Assembly (NCBI GenBank): GCA_001942045.1
Contig: MSTD01000053.1
Span: forward strand, 1 to 36,088
DNA: 36,088 bases
Direction of reading: 5' to 3'
DNA from: Mycolicibacterium porcinum
GTDB lineage: Bacteria > Actinomycetota > Actinomycetes > Mycobacteriales > Mycobacteriaceae
The notes under the pieces were generated by a model. That model ran no database searches. It was not told the origin of the DNA and saw only the letters and a list, made by a program, of their open reading frames with translations. The position numbers and the translations under genes are program-made. Shown piece by piece: positions 24,039-34,575 of the stretch (the first letter of the stretch is position 1; each line of letters begins with the position of its first letter).

Positions 24039-25136
24039 ATGGACTTTCAGCTGACTGACGAACAGACCCTGCTGGCCGACACCACCCGCGACCTGCTGTC
24101 GGGCTATGACACCGAAAAGCGCAACAAGGTGGTGGAGACCGAGCCCGGATTCGACCGCCAGATCTGGGGACAGCTCGCCGAGATCGGTGTGCTGGGACTC
24201 GGTTTCGACGAGGACTCCGGTGGCCAGATCGAGATCATGGTGGTGCTCAACGAGCTCGGGCGCCGGCTGGCCCCTGAGCCGGTGCTGCACGGGGCGATCG
24301 GCCCCGGCGCCATCATCGCCGAGGCCGGCACCGACGCCCAGCGCGCACTTCTCGACGAAGTCGCCTCGGGCGAGCGGATTCTGGCCTTCGCCCACGCGGA
24401 GCCGGGTGTGCGCGGCTCGGCCGGAGTGACCACCACCGCGACGCGCGGCGACGGGTGGACCCTGAGCGGCACCAAGAACCCGGTGCTGGCCGGCGATGTC
24501 GCCGACACCCTGATCGTGACCGCGGCCCTGCCCGACGGCGGAACCGGCCTCTTCCTGGTCGACGCCGCGAACGTGACCCGGCAGGGCTACCGCACCTTCG
24601 ACGGCCAGCGTGGCGCCCAGGTCACCCTGGACTCCACCCCTGCCGAGCCGCTCGGCGAGGCCGTGGATGCCAGCGCCGCGATCACCAACGCGCTGGTGCG
24701 GATCTCGGCCGGCCTGTGCGCCGAGGCGGTCGGCGTGATGGACGAGTCGCTACGTCTGACCACCGATTACCTCAAGCAGCGCAAGCAGTTCGGGGTCACG
24801 CTCAGCAAGTTCCAGACCCTGACCCAGCGCGCTGCCGACATGTACATGTCGCTGGAGTTGGCCCGCAGCATGGGCACCTACGCCGCGATGTCCATCGCCG
24901 ACGGCGAGCTCGACCCGGTGATCGCGGCCCGCGCCAAGCTGCAGATCGGCCGGTCGGGCCGGCACATCTCGCAGGAGTCGATCCAGCTGCACGGCGGCAT
25001 CGGCGTCACCGCCGAGTACCCGATCGGACACTACGCCGCCCGGCTGACCGCGATCGAGCACACCCTGGGCTCGTCGGCCGATCAGCTACGGACGTTGATC
25101 GGCCAGCTCGACAGCTACGAGATCGCCACGCTTTGA
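24039..25136 (+). CDS. acyl-CoA dehydrogenase (FadE), subunit 2
   Basis: 365 residues. ACAD fold with MDFQLTDEQTLLADTTRDLL, a middle domain (AFAHAEPGVRG, WTLSGTKNPVLAG), and the FAD/dimer helix signature YLKQRKQFGVTLSKFQTLTQ with LHGGIGVTAEYPIGHY near the C-terminus. It lacks the C-terminal catalytic and nucleotide segment present in subunit 1, as expected for the second subunit of a heteromeric FadE. GAGTTGAG lies upstream of the ATG and the genes are 8 bases apart. Its last 51 bases overlap the end of the convergent MFS gene. Confidence 0.92.
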   Translation: MDFQLTDEQTLLADTTRDLLSGYDTEKRNKVVETEPGFDRQIWGQLAEIGVLGLGFDEDSGGQIEIMVVLNELGRRLAPEPVLHGAIGPGAIIAEAGTDAQRALLDEVASGERILAFAHAEPGVRGSAGVTTTATRGDGWTLSGTKNPVLAGDVADTLIVTAALPDGGTGLFLVDAANVTRQGYRTFDGQRGAQVTLDSTPAEPLGEAVDASAAITNALVRISAGLCAEAVGVMDESLRLTTDYLKQRKQFGVTLSKFQTLTQRAADMYMSLELARSMGTYAAMSIADGELDPVIAARAKLQIGRSGRHISQESIQLHGGIGVTAEYPIGHYAARLTAIEHTLGSSADQLRTLIGQLDSYEIATL

Positions 25137-26540
25137 CACCGGGCGCGCGGCCGTCGGTATCGCCAGCGCGAGGAGCGCGGCACCGGCGGCGGCCGCCGCG
25201 GCGATGAGCAGGGCGACGCGGAACCCGCCCAGCGACGGCAGTGCCCGCCCGGCGACCGTGAAGGTCATCTGAGCCAGCACTGCGGTCATCACCGCGCTCG
25301 AGGTCGAGGTGCCCAGCGAGCGGGCCAGCGAGTTGATGCTGTTGGCGGACGCGGTTTCCGACACCGGGACTGCGGCGTTGATCAGGGCCGGCAGGGCCGC
25401 GAAGGCGAATCCGACGCCGAAGCTGACGATCAAGCCGAGCACCATCACTCCGGCGGGGCTGCCGAGCAGAAGGACGCCGGCCAGGTAGCCCGCGGCGATG
25501 ATGACACTGCCGATCACGAGCACGGTCTTCGGCCCGCGCGCGGCCACCACCCTGGCGGCCACCGGTGCGGCCGCCATCATTGCCAGGCCGCCGGGCGCCA
25601 TCCACAGACCGGTGGCAATCATGCTCTGTCCCAACCCGAATCCCGTTTCCCGGGGCATCTCCAGCAGCTGAGGGCCGACGAGCGACAACGCGAACATGCC
25701 GAAGCCCACGGCGATGGACGACAGGTTGGTCAGCAGCACCGGACGCTTCAGCGTCGTGCGCATGTCGACGATCGGTGAGGGCACCCGGTACTGCCACCAG
25801 GTGAACACCCCGAACACCACAGTCGCGCCGGCGAACAACCCCAGCGTGGTGACACTGCCCCACCCCCACATCCCGCCCTTGGAGATCGGCAGCAGCAGCA
25901 TGACCAGGCCGAGCCCCAGCGTGAGGGCCCCGATCGGGTCGAAGCGGTGATCGGCGGAGACCGGTTCCAGGTCGGGCACCAGCAGGACGAACAGGATTCC
26001 GGAGGCCAGGCCGAGGAAAGCCGAGCACCAGAACAGCGCGTGCCAGTTGAAGTGTTCGGCGATCACCGCCGACAACGGCAGGCCCAGTGCACCGCCGACT
26101 CCGAGCGAGGCGCTCATCAGGCCCATCGCCGAGGCCACCCGCTCGGCGGGCAGGGCGGAGCGCAGCACGCTGATGCCCAGTGGGATCACCGGAGCACCGA
26201 ATCCCTGCAGGCCGCGTCCGACGACCAGGGGGATCAGCGACGTGGTGGTGGCCGCGATGACAGATCCGGCGAACAGCATCGCGGCGCACAGCACCAGGAT
26301 TCGTTTGGGGCCGTACATGTCTCCGAGCCGGCCCAGCACGGGCGTGGCAACGGCGCCCGTCAGCAGGGTGGCGGTGATCGCCCATGACGCGTTGGCCGCG
26401 CTGGTGTCGAGCAGCGCGGGCAGTTGCGGGATGAGCGGGATCATCAGGGTCTGCATGAGCGAGACGCTGATGCCTGCAGCGGCGAGCACCGCGATCAGCA
26501 GCCCATCGGACGCCGATCGGCGCGCGGGCTGATTAGGCAT
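25086..26540 (-). CDS. MFS drug:H+ antiporter, probably 14-TM type
   Basis: 484 residues with about 14 hydrophobic segments. Motif A is GRLGDMYGPKR, and a motif C-like region GVGGALGLPLSAVIAEHFNW follows, as in EmrB/QacA-type exporters. The C-terminal tail (from about 462) is hydrophilic. It lies 18 bases after the pep2 stop on the same strand, so it can be read from the treS-pep2 transcript, though ATTAG-N5-CTAAT (26532-26546) around its start may be a separate operator. Its last 17 codons overlap the fadE gene on the other strand. The substrate is unknown. Confidence 0.9.
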   Translation of the reverse strand: MPNQPARRSASDGLLIAVLAAAGISVSLMQTLMIPLIPQLPALLDTSAANASWAITATLLTGAVATPVLGRLGDMYGPKRILVLCAAMLFAGSVIAATTTSLIPLVVGRGLQGFGAPVIPLGISVLRSALPAERVASAMGLMSASLGVGGALGLPLSAVIAEHFNWHALFWCSAFLGLASGILFVLLVPDLEPVSADHRFDPIGALTLGLGLVMLLLPISKGGMWGWGSVTTLGLFAGATVVFGVFTWWQYRVPSPIVDMRTTLKRPVLLTNLSSIAVGFGMFALSLVGPQLLEMPRETGFGLGQSMIATGLWMAPGGLAMMAAAPVAARVVAARGPKTVLVIGSVIIAAGYLAGVLLLGSPAGVMVLGLIVSFGVGFAFAALPALINAAVPVSETASANSINSLARSLGTSTSSAVMTAVLAQMTFTVAGRALPSLGGFRVALLIAAAAAAGAALLALAIPTAARPVSKRGDLVAVELADQRP

Positions 26541-26558
26541 GCTAATGAAGATAGGTGA

Positions 26559-27877
26559 CTAACTGAGCAGGCGTGCCACCGACCCCAACGGGATGGGCAA
26601 CCAGCTCGGCCGGTAGCGGGCCTCGTACGCCGCCTCGTATACCGCCTTGTCCAGCTCATAGGCCGCCAGCAGCGCGGCGTGCTCGCGCGGGTCGACGTCA
26701 GCCAACGCGGCATAGCCGTCGCAGAACGCGGTGCTGTTGCGGTCAGCCCATTCCCTCGCGCGGGCGGCGAGTTGCCGGGCCCGGTCGTCCTCTCCGGCCA
26801 GCTCCACCAAGCGCGCATACGCCGCGTACTCGAACGACCGCACCATGCCCGCGACGTCGCGCATCGGCGAATCCGGGCTGCGGCGCAGCGGTAACGGCTG
26901 ACCGGGCTCCCCTTCGAAGTCGATCAGCAGCCACCGCTCCGGAGTACGTAGCACCTGGCCCAGGTGCAGATCACCGTGGATCCGCTGCACGCTCACCTGC
27001 TCGTCGGCCAGTTTGCGGTAACGGTCCTCGATCAACGAAACATGCTGGCGCAGTTCGGGTACCGCCTCGGCGGCGGTGGCCAGCCGGGCGGACATGAGCT
27101 CGGCCGGGAACGGCACCGACTCGGTGCCCAAGTGCTCGGCCAGGCAGAGGTGTACCGAGGCGACGGCCTCACCCAGGCGGTAGGACTCGGCGGCGAAGTC
27201 GCCGCCCACCTCGTCGGCGTACAGGTCACCTTCGGCGAACAGATCCCGGGTGCTCGCGGTGGCCATGTCCCAGCCCTCGGCGGAGTTGGCGGCGAACTCG
27301 GTCACCATTGCCAACGCGAAATCCTCACCGTCCCAGTCGATCTCCATCGAGCCCAGCAACGTGGCCACATGCGGGTTGCCGGCCCGGGCCAGCACCCGGT
27401 TGAGTTCGATGTCCGGATTGACGCCGGGGGTGATCCGGCGGAACACCTTGAGCACGGCGTCCTGCCCGAACACCACACTGGTGTTGCTCTGCTCGGCCCC
27501 CGACACCCGCGGCAGCGCATCCAGCGGCAGGGTGGCCTCGGGCTCCTTGCTGCACCTCAGCGCTCCCACGGTGGCCGAACGGTCGACCAGTTCCAGCAGG
27601 TATCGCGCCGCGTCCTGGTCGTAGAGCGCGTCATAGGCGGTGCGCCCGTCGTCGCTGCCGATCGTGGCCACGGAGTTGTACTCGTCGAGCGGCTCGGCAT
27701 CCCACTTCACCAGCACCTGGTAGCGCTCGGCGGTTCCGTCGGCGTAGGCAACCTTCAGCAACGTGAGGTCGAGGCCCGCATCCAGCGGAACCACCAGACC
27801 CGGTGTGGCGGAGACCAACTCGCGGCCACGGCCGGCATACCACCGTTGCTGGCCGAGCCAGTCACCGAATTCGACAC

Positions 27878-27881
<4 letters not shown>
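26559..27881 (-). CDS. pep2: maltokinase Pep2 (Mak)
   Basis: 440 residues from ATG 27881. ATP-dependent phosphorylation of maltose to maltose-1-phosphate, the donor for GlgE in alpha-glucan synthesis. The N-terminal cap ([20 protein letters not shown]) is typical, and the kinase core has Lys145 (VLKVF), the catalytic loop IHGDLHLGQ with Asp304, and the metal motif IDFEGEP with Asp321. The ATG overlaps the treS stop (ATGA), so the two proteins are made together; TreS and Pep2 form a complex in mycobacteria. An upstream frame to 28079 lies inside treS and is not used. glgE and glgB are not in this window. Confidence 0.95.
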
Positions 27882-29638
<1,757 letters not shown>

Positions 29639-29865
29639 CAGCTTTCCAACGTACCCACTCGCACGGCTCCCGACACCTGCTGAGAACCTCCGGCGGAACA
29701 TGGTGCGCCGAAATGATCCTGCAGCAACGTGATTCGCCCGCCCGGAAGGGTTTGCGGAAAAACTAACGGTTGAATAAGAGTCAGCAACGGGTTACGTTTT
29801 TCCCGCATTTGATCTCCTCGTCGGCTATGGGCCGGCGAGCACACACTTTCGACGAGGGATGGCCT

Positions 29866-30324
29866 GTGGGTGAGTCGGCACCTAATGACGGTGAAGCACC
29901 AGTAATCGTTGGACTTTCTGATGCAGCAATGCACATGTACGTCGCCGCGATCGACGCGCTGCCGCCGGTCGGCGACCCGGAGTACGCCGATCGCGTCGCC
30001 GTCGTTCTGAGCGGTCTTCGCAAGCTGCAGACGTCGCTGTCGGAGGCGGCGGGCCGCAGCCGGGTCACCCCGTCGGTCATCGTCGCGCTCAGCGGTGTGC
30101 GGCACCGCTACGACGAGCTGATGACGGCCGCGGCCGAGGGCCCCGGCGCCACGCTCGGTCAGCGTCTCTACGTCGCGCGCGGCAAGGCGAAGCTGTCCAC
30201 CGAGGAAGCTGCCAACGGTGTCGGCCTGCGCAAGGACCTCATCGAGGCAGTCGAGGCCGAGGAGCCCGCGACCGAAGCCGAAACCGCTCAGATCAAGGAT
30301 CTGATCGCCGCCCTCGGTGGCTGA
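29866..30324 (+). CDS. XRE-like helix-turn-helix protein
   Basis: 152 residues from GTG 29866, chosen because GAGGGA lies 6 bases upstream; ORF extensions to 29770 or 29827 would run through that site. The N-terminal two thirds is helical with no clear family (LSDAAMHMYVAAIDALPPVG). The C-terminal portion, from about residue 95, reads as a small HTH of XRE type: TLGQRLYVARGKAKLSTEEA, ANGVGLRKDLIEAVEAEE, then a short final helix. A DNA-binding regulator is likely but unproven. The stop overlaps the start of the HugZ-like gene by 8 bases, so translation is coupled. Confidence 0.72.
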   Translation: MGESAPNDGEAPVIVGLSDAAMHMYVAAIDALPPVGDPEYADRVAVVLSGLRKLQTSLSEAAGRSRVTPSVIVALSGVRHRYDELMTAAAEGPGATLGQRLYVARGKAKLSTEEAANGVGLRKDLIEAVEAEEPATEAETAQIKDLIAALGG

Positions 30325-31144
30325 GCTGCGCGACTCAAGTGGTACCGATCGCTCACGCGATCATGGCGACCCTGGTGATGCCCCCTCGGTTCCTCCCCCG
30401 CTTACGGAGGTAACCCAGGGGGCACGCCCGTCTGCGGCCGAGGAAGCCCGCACCGTTGCCGCCTCGACCAACGCGGGCACGCTGGCCACGCTCACCGCCG
30501 AGGGCGATCCGTGGGCGTCGTTCATCACCTACGGCCTCCTGGCCGGCGCACCGGTGCTGTGTGTTTCGAACATGGCAGAGCACGGACGCAACCTCGCCGG
30601 TGACCCTCGGGCCAGCATCTCCATCGTCGCCCCCGACGCCGGCTCGGATCCGTTGGCGAGCAGTCGGATCACGCTGGCCGGGATCGCCGAGCGGCCTGCG
30701 GGTGACGAGCTGGACGCCGCGCGGCAGGCCCACCTCGACGCGGTGGCATCGGCCCGCTACTACATCGACTTCAGCGACTTCTCGCTGTGGATACTGCGCG
30801 TGCATCGGGTGCGCTGGGTCGGCGGATACGGCCGGATGGACTCGACCACCGGCGAGGCCTACGCGCACGCCGAGCCCGATCCGGTCGCACCCCACGCCGC
30901 CGGCGCGATCGAACATCTCAATGCCGACCACGCCGATTCGCTGGCCGACATGGCGCGCGCCCTCGGCGGCTACCCCGACACCACCGTGGCGGTGTGCACC
31001 GGCGCCGACCGCTACGGCCTGGATCTGCGGGTCACCACCGAGCGTGGGGTTGCCTACACCCGGGTCGGCTATGCCGCGCCGATCAGCTCATACGGCGAGT
31101 TGCGGGCGGCCACAGTCGAGTTGGCCCAGCGCGCTCGGGCTTGA
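30317..31144 (+). CDS. HugZ-type protein: PPOX-like domain plus DUF2470
   Basis: 275 residues from GTG 30317. After a disordered, proline-rich N-terminus (to about 35), residues about 40-170 form a split-barrel PPOX-like domain (TNAGTLATLTAEGDPWASFI, then SDPRASI-like GDPRASISIVAP). Residues about 195-270 are a DUF2470 domain with AIEHLNADHADSLADMARAL. This order matches the HugZ family, some members of which degrade or bind heme; others bind flavin. I cannot assign a substrate. The first eight bases overlap the HTH gene, so the HTH protein may regulate, or act with, this protein. Confidence 0.83.
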   Translation: MAELRDSSGTDRSRDHGDPGDAPSVPPPLTEVTQGARPSAAEEARTVAASTNAGTLATLTAEGDPWASFITYGLLAGAPVLCVSNMAEHGRNLAGDPRASISIVAPDAGSDPLASSRITLAGIAERPAGDELDAARQAHLDAVASARYYIDFSDFSLWILRVHRVRWVGGYGRMDSTTGEAYAHAEPDPVAPHAAGAIEHLNADHADSLADMARALGGYPDTTVAVCTGADRYGLDLRVTTERGVAYTRVGYAAPISSYGELRAATVELAQRARA

Positions 31145-31204
31145 TCGGCGCGCCGCGCCGACTAGGCCCGAGACCCCTCCGGCCGGTGCAATACGATCGC
31201 GGGT

Positions 31205-31774
31205 ATGCCTGAGCGCCCGGAGACCTGGCAAGCCGCCTTCGACCTGATTCGCACCCGCGGGTACGAGCACCGTGAAGAACCGTTCCGGCTGGCCAGCGGG
31301 CAGCTGAGCCACGACTACATCGACGGCAAGTTCGCCATCGACACCGGTGAGCGGATGGCCATCGTCAGCCGGGCGGTCGCCGATCTGGCCGCGGCCAGCG
31401 GCATCGAGTTCGACGCCGTCGGCGGGCTCACCATGGGTGCCGACCCGCTCGCCCACGGCGTGGCGATGGTGACCGGCAAGGCCTGGTTCTCAGTGCGCAA
31501 GGAACAGAAGTCGCGCGGCCGCGAGCAGTGGATCGAGGGCACCCGGCTCGAGCCCGGCACCCGGGTCCTGCTCGTCGACGACGTGATCAGCACCGGCGGC
31601 TCCACCGAGATCGCCTATGAGCGCGTCACCTCCGTGGGGGCCGTGGTCACCGGCGTCATCCCGATGGTCGACCGCGGCGACATCGCGACCGGACGCTTCG
31701 CCAAGCGGGGCGTGCCGTTCGCGGCGCTGGTCACTTACCGGGATCTGGGCATCGAGCCCGTCAAGGACGTCTAG
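31205..31774 (+). CDS. PyrE-like phosphoribosyltransferase
   Basis: 189 residues. The PRPP-binding motif VLLVDDVISTGGST is at about 121-134, and the segment VRKEQKSRGREQWIEG matches the flexible Lys/Arg loop of orotate phosphoribosyltransferases. GGLTMGADPLAHG supplies the base-proximal loop. It differs in several places from the M. tuberculosis PyrE that I remember, so it may be a second phosphoribosyltransferase rather than the pathway enzyme; hence no symbol. The neighbours are not pyrimidine genes. It is convergent with the ABC ATPase gene; the 103-base gap contains a 6-bp stem (31862-31867 with 31873-31878) but no U tract. Confidence 0.8.
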   Translation: MPERPETWQAAFDLIRTRGYEHREEPFRLASGQLSHDYIDGKFAIDTGERMAIVSRAVADLAAASGIEFDAVGGLTMGADPLAHGVAMVTGKAWFSVRKEQKSRGREQWIEGTRLEPGTRVLLVDDVISTGGSTEIAYERVTSVGAVVTGVIPMVDRGDIATGRFAKRGVPFAALVTYRDLGIEPVKDV

Positions 31775-31877
31775 GGCCGACGCCTGAGCGTTTTCCGCCG
31801 CCGTTTTCCACGCCACGGCTGTGTGTCCGCGACAACCACCGCCCTCCGGCAGAAAGCGGCGAGCGCCGGCGAGGCGC

Positions 31878-32918
31878 TTAGACCACCAACACCGGAGCCC
31901 GCTCCAGCGCGAGGCTCACCACCACCCCGGGGCTGAACGCGCGCGCCCGCGAGCTGGGCAGCTGCGCATGGATCATCGAGCCGTCGGGCAGGCTCAGATA
32001 CACGTGGGACGTCGGCCCCAGGAACGCCACGGATTCCACCACGGCCGGCCCGTCCGGATCCTCGCGCACCCGAATTGCCTCCGGACGCAGCATCGCGGTG
32101 CCGGCGCCCGCGGTGATCGAACCGGGCAGGGTCGGCAACTCGGCGCCCAGCAGCCTGGCCCGTCCACCGGACACTCGCGCGCGCACTTTGTTGTGCAAGC
32201 CGACGAACTCCGCGACGAACGGGGTGGACGGCCGAGCGTAGAGCTCCGCCGGACGGGCGAGTTGCTCGAGTTTGCCGTGGCTCATCACCCCGACCCGATC
32301 CGCAACGGCCAGCGCCTCCTCCTGATCGTGGGTGACGAACAGCGTGGTGATGCCGACTTCCAATTGCACCCGGCGGATCTCGTCGCGCAATTGGGAGCGC
32401 ACCTTGGCGTCGAGCGCCGACAGCGGCTCGTCGAGCAGCAGCACCCTCGGCTCGATCGCCAGGGCCCGGGCCAGCGCCACCCGCTGCTGCTCACCACCGG
32501 ACAACTCGCTGGCGTACTTACCGCTGTGCGCCGCCAGGCCCACCAGGTCGAGCATGTCGGCGGCTTGGAACAGCCTGTCCCGCTTGGATTTTCCGCGCAT
32601 CTTCAGGCCGAATGCGACGTTGTCCAACACGGTCAGATGCGGGAACAGGCTGTAGGCCTGGAACACCATGCCCATGTCCCGCTTGTTGGCCGGCACCGAG
32701 CTGATGTCCCGCCCGCCGACCAGAACCGTGCCGGCGGTGGCCTCCTCCAGGCCGGCCAGGATTCGCAGCGCCGTGGTCTTGCCGCAGCCCGATGGCCCGA
32801 GCAGCGCGACCAACTCCCCCGGCTCGATGGACAGGCTCAGCCCGTCGAGCGCGTTGACGTTGCCATATGTGCGGGTGAGGTCACGAAGTTCAACCCGCAC
32901 ACCGGCTCCGACGCTCAC
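31878..32918 (-). CDS. ABC importer ATPase (PotA/FbpC/PhnT type)
   Basis: 346 residues, start GTG overlapping the stop of the permease gene (GTGA). Walker A GPSGCGKTT (41-49), Q-loop FQAYSLFPHLTV, signature LSGGEQQRVALARAL, Walker B LLLDEPLSALD, switch FVTHDQEEAL. A C-terminal TOBE-like domain follows from about residue 245. It is the last gene of a complete four-gene importer (binding protein, two permeases, ATPase). The class imports ferric iron, polyamines, thiamine or 2-aminoethylphosphonate; the sequence does not decide. Confidence 0.93.
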   Translation of the reverse strand: MSVGAGVRVELRDLTRTYGNVNALDGLSLSIEPGELVALLGPSGCGKTTALRILAGLEEATAGTVLVGGRDISSVPANKRDMGMVFQAYSLFPHLTVLDNVAFGLKMRGKSKRDRLFQAADMLDLVGLAAHSGKYASELSGGEQQRVALARALAIEPRVLLLDEPLSALDAKVRSQLRDEIRRVQLEVGITTLFVTHDQEEALAVADRVGVMSHGKLEQLARPAELYARPSTPFVAEFVGLHNKVRARVSGGRARLLGAELPTLPGSITAGAGTAMLRPEAIRVREDPDGPAVVESVAFLGPTSHVYLSLPDGSMIHAQLPSSRARAFSPGVVVSLALERAPVLVV

Positions 32919-33688
32919 TGCAGGACTCCTGACCTTCTGCGGCGGCCCCGGGTGAGGGCCGCCAGGACCAACAACAACGCGAATCCGATCAGCAGGGTGG
33001 CCAGCGAGGCGGCCACCGAGGTCGGCCCGTCACTCTTGCCGATCGCGACGATCTGGACCGGCAGGGTCTCGAATCCGCTCAGCGAGGCGACGGTGTACTC
33101 ACCGAGCACCACCGCGATCGAGATGAACGCCGCCGACAGGATTCCCGACCAGATGTTGGGCACGATGATCCGGCTGATCGTCGACACCCAACCGGCACCC
33201 AGTGACCGGGCGGCCTCCGACAACGTCTGCAGGTCGATGGCGGCCAGCGCCGAATCGATCGACCGGTACGCGAACGGCAGCACCAGCACCACGTAGACGA
33301 ACGTCAGGGTGAGCGCCGATTCGCCGAGAAGGTAGGTGACCCATAGGTATACGTTGCGCAGGCCCACCACGATCACCAGCGCCGGGATGGTCAGCGGCAG
33401 CAGGCACAGAAACTCCACGAACCGCCCGGCCCACCGAGCCCGCAGACGCACCCAGATCATCGTCGGCACCAACAGCACCAGCATCGCGACGACGGTGAAC
33501 ACCGCGAGCAGCAGCGAGATCACGATGGCGTGGTAGAGCTGCTCGTCGGCGACGAGGTTGCGCCACGCGGCAGCCGTGCGCCCACCGGCGATCAGGTTTC
33601 GGGTCGAGAAGTCCGCCATGGCGTACAGCGGAAACAGGAAGAACAGACCGAACAGTACCCACAGTGCCCAGCGGATCGCCCGGTTCAT
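32915..33688 (-). CDS. ABC importer permease, second subunit
   Basis: 257 residues from ATG 33688, which overlaps the stop of the first permease (ATGA). Six hydrophobic segments; the coupling EAA loop is EAARSLGAGWVSTISRIIVP, with PFAYRSIDSAL before it. A frame extending to 34153 runs through the first permease gene and is not used. It would form a heterodimeric channel with the upstream permease. Confidence 0.92.
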   Translation of the reverse strand: MNRAIRWALWVLFGLFFLFPLYAMADFSTRNLIAGGRTAAAWRNLVADEQLYHAIVISLLLAVFTVVAMLVLLVPTMIWVRLRARWAGRFVEFLCLLPLTIPALVIVVGLRNVYLWVTYLLGESALTLTFVYVVLVLPFAYRSIDSALAAIDLQTLSEAARSLGAGWVSTISRIIVPNIWSGILSAAFISIAVVLGEYTVASLSGFETLPVQIVAIGKSDGPTSVAASLATLLIGFALLLVLAALTRGRRRRSGVLQ

Positions 33689-34569
33689 TTGAGCCACCTC
33701 GCCGTCCGGCGGACCAGCGCGTTGTAGGCGATCATCACCGCGGCCACCACGACGATCATCTCCAGCGCGAGCGCATAGGCGAAGCCGGACTGACCCAGCA
33801 CGACCTCGCTGGTGAGGGCGGCGCGGATCAACAGCGGAACGATCGGGCTGCCCTGGCTGACCAACGCGGCCGCGGTGGCATAGGCGGCAAAGGCATTGGC
33901 GAACAACAACAGTGCCGAGCCGAGGAATGCCGGGGTCAGCAGCGGCACAGCCACCTCCCGCAGGTACTGCCACCGGGATGCGCCGAGGCTCACCGCGGCC
34001 TCGCGCCACTGCTCCCGCAAGCCCTCGATGGCGGGCAGGAACACGATCACCATCAGTGGGATCTGAAAGTAGCTGTACACCAAGATCAGCCCGGCCAGTC
34101 CGTACAACCAGCCGGAACCGGCCAGATCCCAGCCGAGGTGTTCGGAGACCCACAGCGTCAGCACACCGTTGAGCCCGATGGTGGCCAGGAACGCGAAAGC
34201 CAGTGCCACCCCACCGAACTGGGCAAGCACGCTACACAACGCCAGAACCGCGCGTCGCAGCATGGACGCCGGCGGGCTGCTGACGATCAACCAGGCCAGG
34301 ACCGCACCGAGCACCGCGCCGATGAGGGCCGTACTGGCTGACAGCGCAATGCTCTTGGCCAGTGCCGTCAAGGCAGTACCGGAGAACAGCGCAGCGATGC
34401 GGGCGAAAGAGAAGGATCCGTCGGCGAAGAACGCCATCACGATCACCGTCAGGGTCGGCACGATCAGGAACACCGTCACCACCGCCACGAACGGCAGCAG
34501 CGGCAGGGCATCCCGCACATGCCCGCGCAACCCTGCCCGCAGGCCTCGATCAGAAGTGCTAGCCGGCAT
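33685..34569 (-). CDS. ABC importer permease, first subunit
   Basis: 294 residues with about six to seven hydrophobic segments. The N-terminal segment LLPFVAVVTVFLIVPTLTVI is the usual opening, and the EAA coupling loop is EAAVSLGASRWQYLREVAVP. It starts 6 bases after the binding-protein stop. Together with the second permease it resembles the PhnU/PhnV and PotB/PotC type of subunits. Confidence 0.92.
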   Translation of the reverse strand: MPASTSDRGLRAGLRGHVRDALPLLPFVAVVTVFLIVPTLTVIVMAFFADGSFSFARIAALFSGTALTALAKSIALSASTALIGAVLGAVLAWLIVSSPPASMLRRAVLALCSVLAQFGGVALAFAFLATIGLNGVLTLWVSEHLGWDLAGSGWLYGLAGLILVYSYFQIPLMVIVFLPAIEGLREQWREAAVSLGASRWQYLREVAVPLLTPAFLGSALLLFANAFAAYATAAALVSQGSPIVPLLIRAALTSEVVLGQSGFAYALALEMIVVVAAVMIAYNALVRRTARWLK

Positions 34570-34575
34570 AGGCGC

